Assembly (NCBI RefSeq): GCF_900094625.1 | Contig: NZ_FMAJ01000004.1 | Coordinates: 422,726-486,725, forward strand | Direction of reading: 5' to 3' | Source: Rhizobium aethiopicum | GTDB taxonomy: Bacteria > Pseudomonadota > Alphaproteobacteria > Rhizobiales > Rhizobiaceae | Length of the DNA stretch: 64,000 nucleotides | Shown: positions 61,708-64,000 of the stretch, in pieces | Numbering within the stretch: the stretch's first letter is position 1 | How the letters are laid out: every line of letters starts with the position of its first letter | Position numbers and translations under genes: made by a program | The notes under the pieces: generated by a model | Seen by the model: the letters and a program-made list of their open reading frames with translations, nothing else | What the model was told of the DNA's origin: nothing | The model's database searches: none

Positions 61708-62982
61708 GTGAATTATTTCAGGCAACTCGTGATTGCGATGCTTCATCCCGGGAACGGGTCAGGAAGTGCGCTTGATCGAACCAACGGCATTGCGGTCTTT
61801 CTCTTCGCGATCCTGCCCGGGCTTTCGCCTAACTTTAACTCTTTTATCCTCCTCGGGTCGATGATATCGGGCCTCTATTGTCTGGCGAGAGCCCGCTTTC
61901 CTCTGAACCTGTCGAAGTCCGACCGAGTGGTTGCCATTTGCATGACAATCTACCCGGTGGTGATGATCGTCAGCATATTCGTCAATCCGCCTTTCTCCGA
62001 GGAACTGGATTGGATTTTCCGGCTCCTGCCGTTCTTTTCGATCTGGCTGATTTTGCCGCGTATGCGTCAATCTCCCGATGGCCGTCTTGTGCCGCTCTTT
62101 ATCGTCGGCGCGGGCCTTGGCATGATCGTTACTTTTCTTTTCAGCCTGCTTCAGGTCCTGTTCCTGATGACCAGGGCGGAGGCGGGAACCTCGAACGCGG
62201 CACTGCTCGGCGTCATCGGCGTTCTCTTCGGCGGCGTCGCGCTTCTGAATATTCAATCCCCCAAAAGCATGGAGCAAAAAATCGCGATATTGGGGTATGC
62301 TGCGGGACTGGGCTGCGCACTGCTTTCCGGAACGCGCTCGGCTTGGCTGGTCATCCCCGTCCAGTTCGTCATCTTTCTTTGGTATTTTCCCAAACACCGC
62401 TTTCACGTAAGTCTGCGCAGCATAGCCATCACTGGCTCCGTGCTGTTGCTGGGGCTTCTCGCGCTGGGCAGCGACCAAGTTGTCTATCGCGTCCGTGAGC
62501 TCCAGGCCAATCTGTCGGCGCTCGAAAGCGCCCATGGCGACATCACCTCGCTGAGCGCACGGGTTGCTCTCTACAAAGGCGCCCTATCTGCAATCACCAA
62601 GGATCCGTTGACCGGCTATGGCCCGCAAAACCGGATGGCTGCGGTCTTGGCGGAGGTCCCTGAAGGCATAAGGCAGCAATTGCCCTATTCCCATGTCCAT
62701 AACGGCTTCCTCACAGCCGGAATTGACGCCGGCCTTGTCGGCATCGTAGCGCTTTCGCTGCTGCTCCTGACGCCCCTGATCGGCGCTTGGAAAAAGGAAC
62801 CCGGCCCTGGCCGGGACCTGGCCATAGCTCTCGCTCTTCTGCTCACCAGCAGCTACATTATTACGGGCAGCTTCGGCATCATGTTCAACCAAAAGGCACT
62901 GGATCCGATCTTCGCCTATATGATCGCCCTTATTTGCGCGGATCGGGGCAGCACGCGCTTTGCGCCCGTCGTCCGAAGCTGA
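61708..62982 (+). CDS. O-antigen ligase/polymerase-like membrane protein (Wzy/WaaL type)
   Basis: Inner-membrane protein of 424 aa with about 11 spans. A large periplasmic loop holds TSLSARVALYKGALSAI and DPLTGYGPQNRM, then YSHVHNGFLTAGIDAGLVG, the His-containing motif of the WaaL/Wzy family. GTG at 61708 after AGGA, or ATG at 61738. Joins or polymerises lipid-linked glycans in the periplasm. No companion flippase is visible in this window. Confidence 0.88.
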   Translation: MNYFRQLVIAMLHPGNGSGSALDRTNGIAVFLFAILPGLSPNFNSFILLGSMISGLYCLARARFPLNLSKSDRVVAICMTIYPVVMIVSIFVNPPFSEELDWIFRLLPFFSIWLILPRMRQSPDGRLVPLFIVGAGLGMIVTFLFSLLQVLFLMTRAEAGTSNAALLGVIGVLFGGVALLNIQSPKSMEQKIAILGYAAGLGCALLSGTRSAWLVIPVQFVIFLWYFPKHRFHVSLRSIAITGSVLLLGLLALGSDQVVYRVRELQANLSALESAHGDITSLSARVALYKGALSAITKDPLTGYGPQNRMAAVLAEVPEGIRQQLPYSHVHNGFLTAGIDAGLVGIVALSLLLLTPLIGAWKKEPGPGRDLAIALALLLTSSYIITGSFGIMFNQKALDPIFAYMIALICADRGSTRFAPVVRS

Positions 62983-62993
62983 TTTCCTGCGCT

Positions 62994-64000
62994 TCAGGCC
63001 GCCGTGTTGGTTTCGGCACCGGTGAAGGCCAGATCCGAAACCTCACCGGTTGAGGAATAGCCGGAAACGAGTTCTGCCAAGGTCGCGCGCGCCGCGACCA
63101 TGTCGTTTCGATCCAACGCCGCATTGAGCGAGTTGAGCTTCCTCGAAAGCTCCGGCCAGACCAGGAAATCCTCGCGCGCCTTCATGATCCTGGGATGTTC
63201 GGTTGTCTCAGGGTTATCCCCGATCAACAGTTCTTCATAAAGCTTCTCGCCGGGCCTCAGGCCGGTAACGGAAAGCTCGATGTCCCCTTCGGGATTGTCG
63301 CCGTCGCGGACGGTCAAGCCGGACAGTTCGACCATCTTTCGGGCGAGATCTGCGATGCGCACCGGCTCGCCCATATCCAGCAGGAAAACATCCCCACCCT
63401 CGGCCATGGCGCCCGCCTGAATGACAAGCTGCGAGGCCTCCGAGATGGTCATGAAGTAGCGGGTTATCTTCGGATGCGTCAGGGTGACTGGGCCGCCTTC
63501 CTTGATCTGCTGCCGGAACAGCGGCACGACCGATCCGGAGGAACCGAGGACATTTCCGAAGCGGACCATGGAGAAATTTGTCCGCGCTCTGTCAACGCCC
63601 GGTTCTGCAGCAAGAGCCTGCAGAACCAACTCCGCCAACCTCTTGCTGGCGCCCATCACATTGGTCGGACGCACGGCTTTGTCCGTGCTGATCAACACGA
63701 AATTCGATACGCCGCATTTGTTCGCCGCGCGTGCGGTGATCAATGTCCCCATGACATTGTTCTTGATGCCTTCCACGGCATTATGTTCGACGAGAGGCAC
63801 ATGCTTGTAGGCGGCGGCATGATAGAGCGTCTGAGGCCGCCAGCTCCGCATGATATGTTCCATGCGATCTTGGTCGCGGACGGAACAGAGGATCGGGACG
63901 ATCTGCACGCTCTCATGCTTGTAAAGTTCGGCCAGCTTCAGCAACTCGGCGTGAATATTATAAAGCGAAAACTCGTTCTGATCCAAGAGGATAAGGCTCG
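62994..64000 (-). CDS. CapD/FlaA1-type nucleotide-sugar epimerase/dehydratase (partial, runs off right edge)
   Basis: C-terminal part of a membrane-anchored polysaccharide biosynthesis enzyme that acts on UDP-GlcNAc-type sugars. ILLDQNEFSLYNI continues the Rossmann fold, LISTDKAVRPTNVMGASKRL carries the SDR active-site Lys, and VRFGNVLGSSGSVVPLF and GLRPGEKLYEELL are family signatures. The N-terminal membrane domain and GxxGxxG motif lie beyond 64000. Convergent with the ligase-like gene. Confidence 0.9.
   Translation of the reverse strand, partial: SLILLDQNEFSLYNIHAELLKLAELYKHESVQIVPILCSVRDQDRMEHIMRSWRPQTLYHAAAYKHVPLVEHNAVEGIKNNVMGTLITARAANKCGVSNFVLISTDKAVRPTNVMGASKRLAELVLQALAAEPGVDRARTNFSMVRFGNVLGSSGSVVPLFRQQIKEGGPVTLTHPKITRYFMTISEASQLVIQAGAMAEGGDVFLLDMGEPVRIADLARKMVELSGLTVRDGDNPEGDIELSVTGLRPGEKLYEELLIGDNPETTEHPRIMKAREDFLVWPELSRKLNSLNAALDRNDMVAARATLAELVSGYSSTGEVSDLAFTGAETNTAA

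Noticed and set aside
61422..61775. 117-aa plus-strand frame and an opposing 96-aa minus-strand frame
   Set aside because: They overlap each other and the start of the ligase-like gene, with no ribosome site or recognisable domain.

Overview
The window is high-GC alphaproteobacterial DNA of Rhizobium type (R. leguminosarum / R. etli group). The pointers are the glycerol operon order glpD-S-T-P-Q-U-V with glpK as described in R. leguminosarum, rhizobial RIME-like palindromic repeats, many small DUF proteins typical of Rhizobiales, and sites matching the alphaproteobacterial EcfG general-stress promoter. There are no rRNA or tRNA genes, no CRISPR array, no intact insertion sequence and no replication genes. 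I cannot tell whether this is chromosome or a large plasmid.

Layout. (1) 1-2.4 kb: a tricarboxylate-transporter-type binding protein (cut by the left edge) and a PdxA2-type dehydrogenase, divergent from an FCD-GntR regulator with a TGTATACA operator between. (2) 3.1-27.3 kb: a general-stress region. Twelve sites matching GGAAC-N17/18-GTT lie 24-130 bp upstream of start codons, including four divergent pairs. They would drive a FAT-GUY receiver/Crp fusion regulator, a 12-kb glycan cluster (methyltransferase, UDP-xylose-synthase-like enzyme, three CgeB-like glycosyltransferases, a GT4, a glycosidase-epimerase fusion, a second epimerase; divergent dehydrogenases), small membrane proteins, a nucleotidyltransferase/phosphoesterase pair, oxidoreductases, an APC permease, a PCMT-erythromycin-esterase fusion, DUF4142 and DUF2934 proteins. 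Two more such promoters are at 54.8 and 60.7 kb.

(3) 27.3-39.8 kb: a divergent catabolic locus. The left arm has a peptide-type ABC importer, a DUF1537 four-carbon acid-sugar kinase and a GntR regulator. The right arm has a DapA-family aldolase, a sialidase-fold protein, an iron alcohol dehydrogenase and a second PdxA2. The parts fit a route from a 3-deoxy-heptulosaric acid (Dha, a plant RG-II sugar) through D-threonate to DHAP. This is the best candidate here for an undescribed pathway. (4) 39.9-40.8 kb: a Xre/RES toxin-antitoxin pair.

(5) 41.0-51.1 kb: glycerol uptake and catabolism (GlpR, GlpD, ABC transporter GlpSTPQUV, GlpK), with candidate GlpR repeats. (6) 51.2-61.4 kb: mixed genes: EamA/LysR pair, GNAT acetyltransferase, DUF992, DUF1328, ABC-F ATPase, DUF6665, aldose epimerase, UxuA with its GntR regulator and operator, and a DUF2934 stress operon. 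(7) 61.7-64 kb: start of a surface-polysaccharide region, with an O-antigen ligase/polymerase-like membrane protein and a CapD/FlaA1-type nucleotide-sugar enzyme cut by the right edge.
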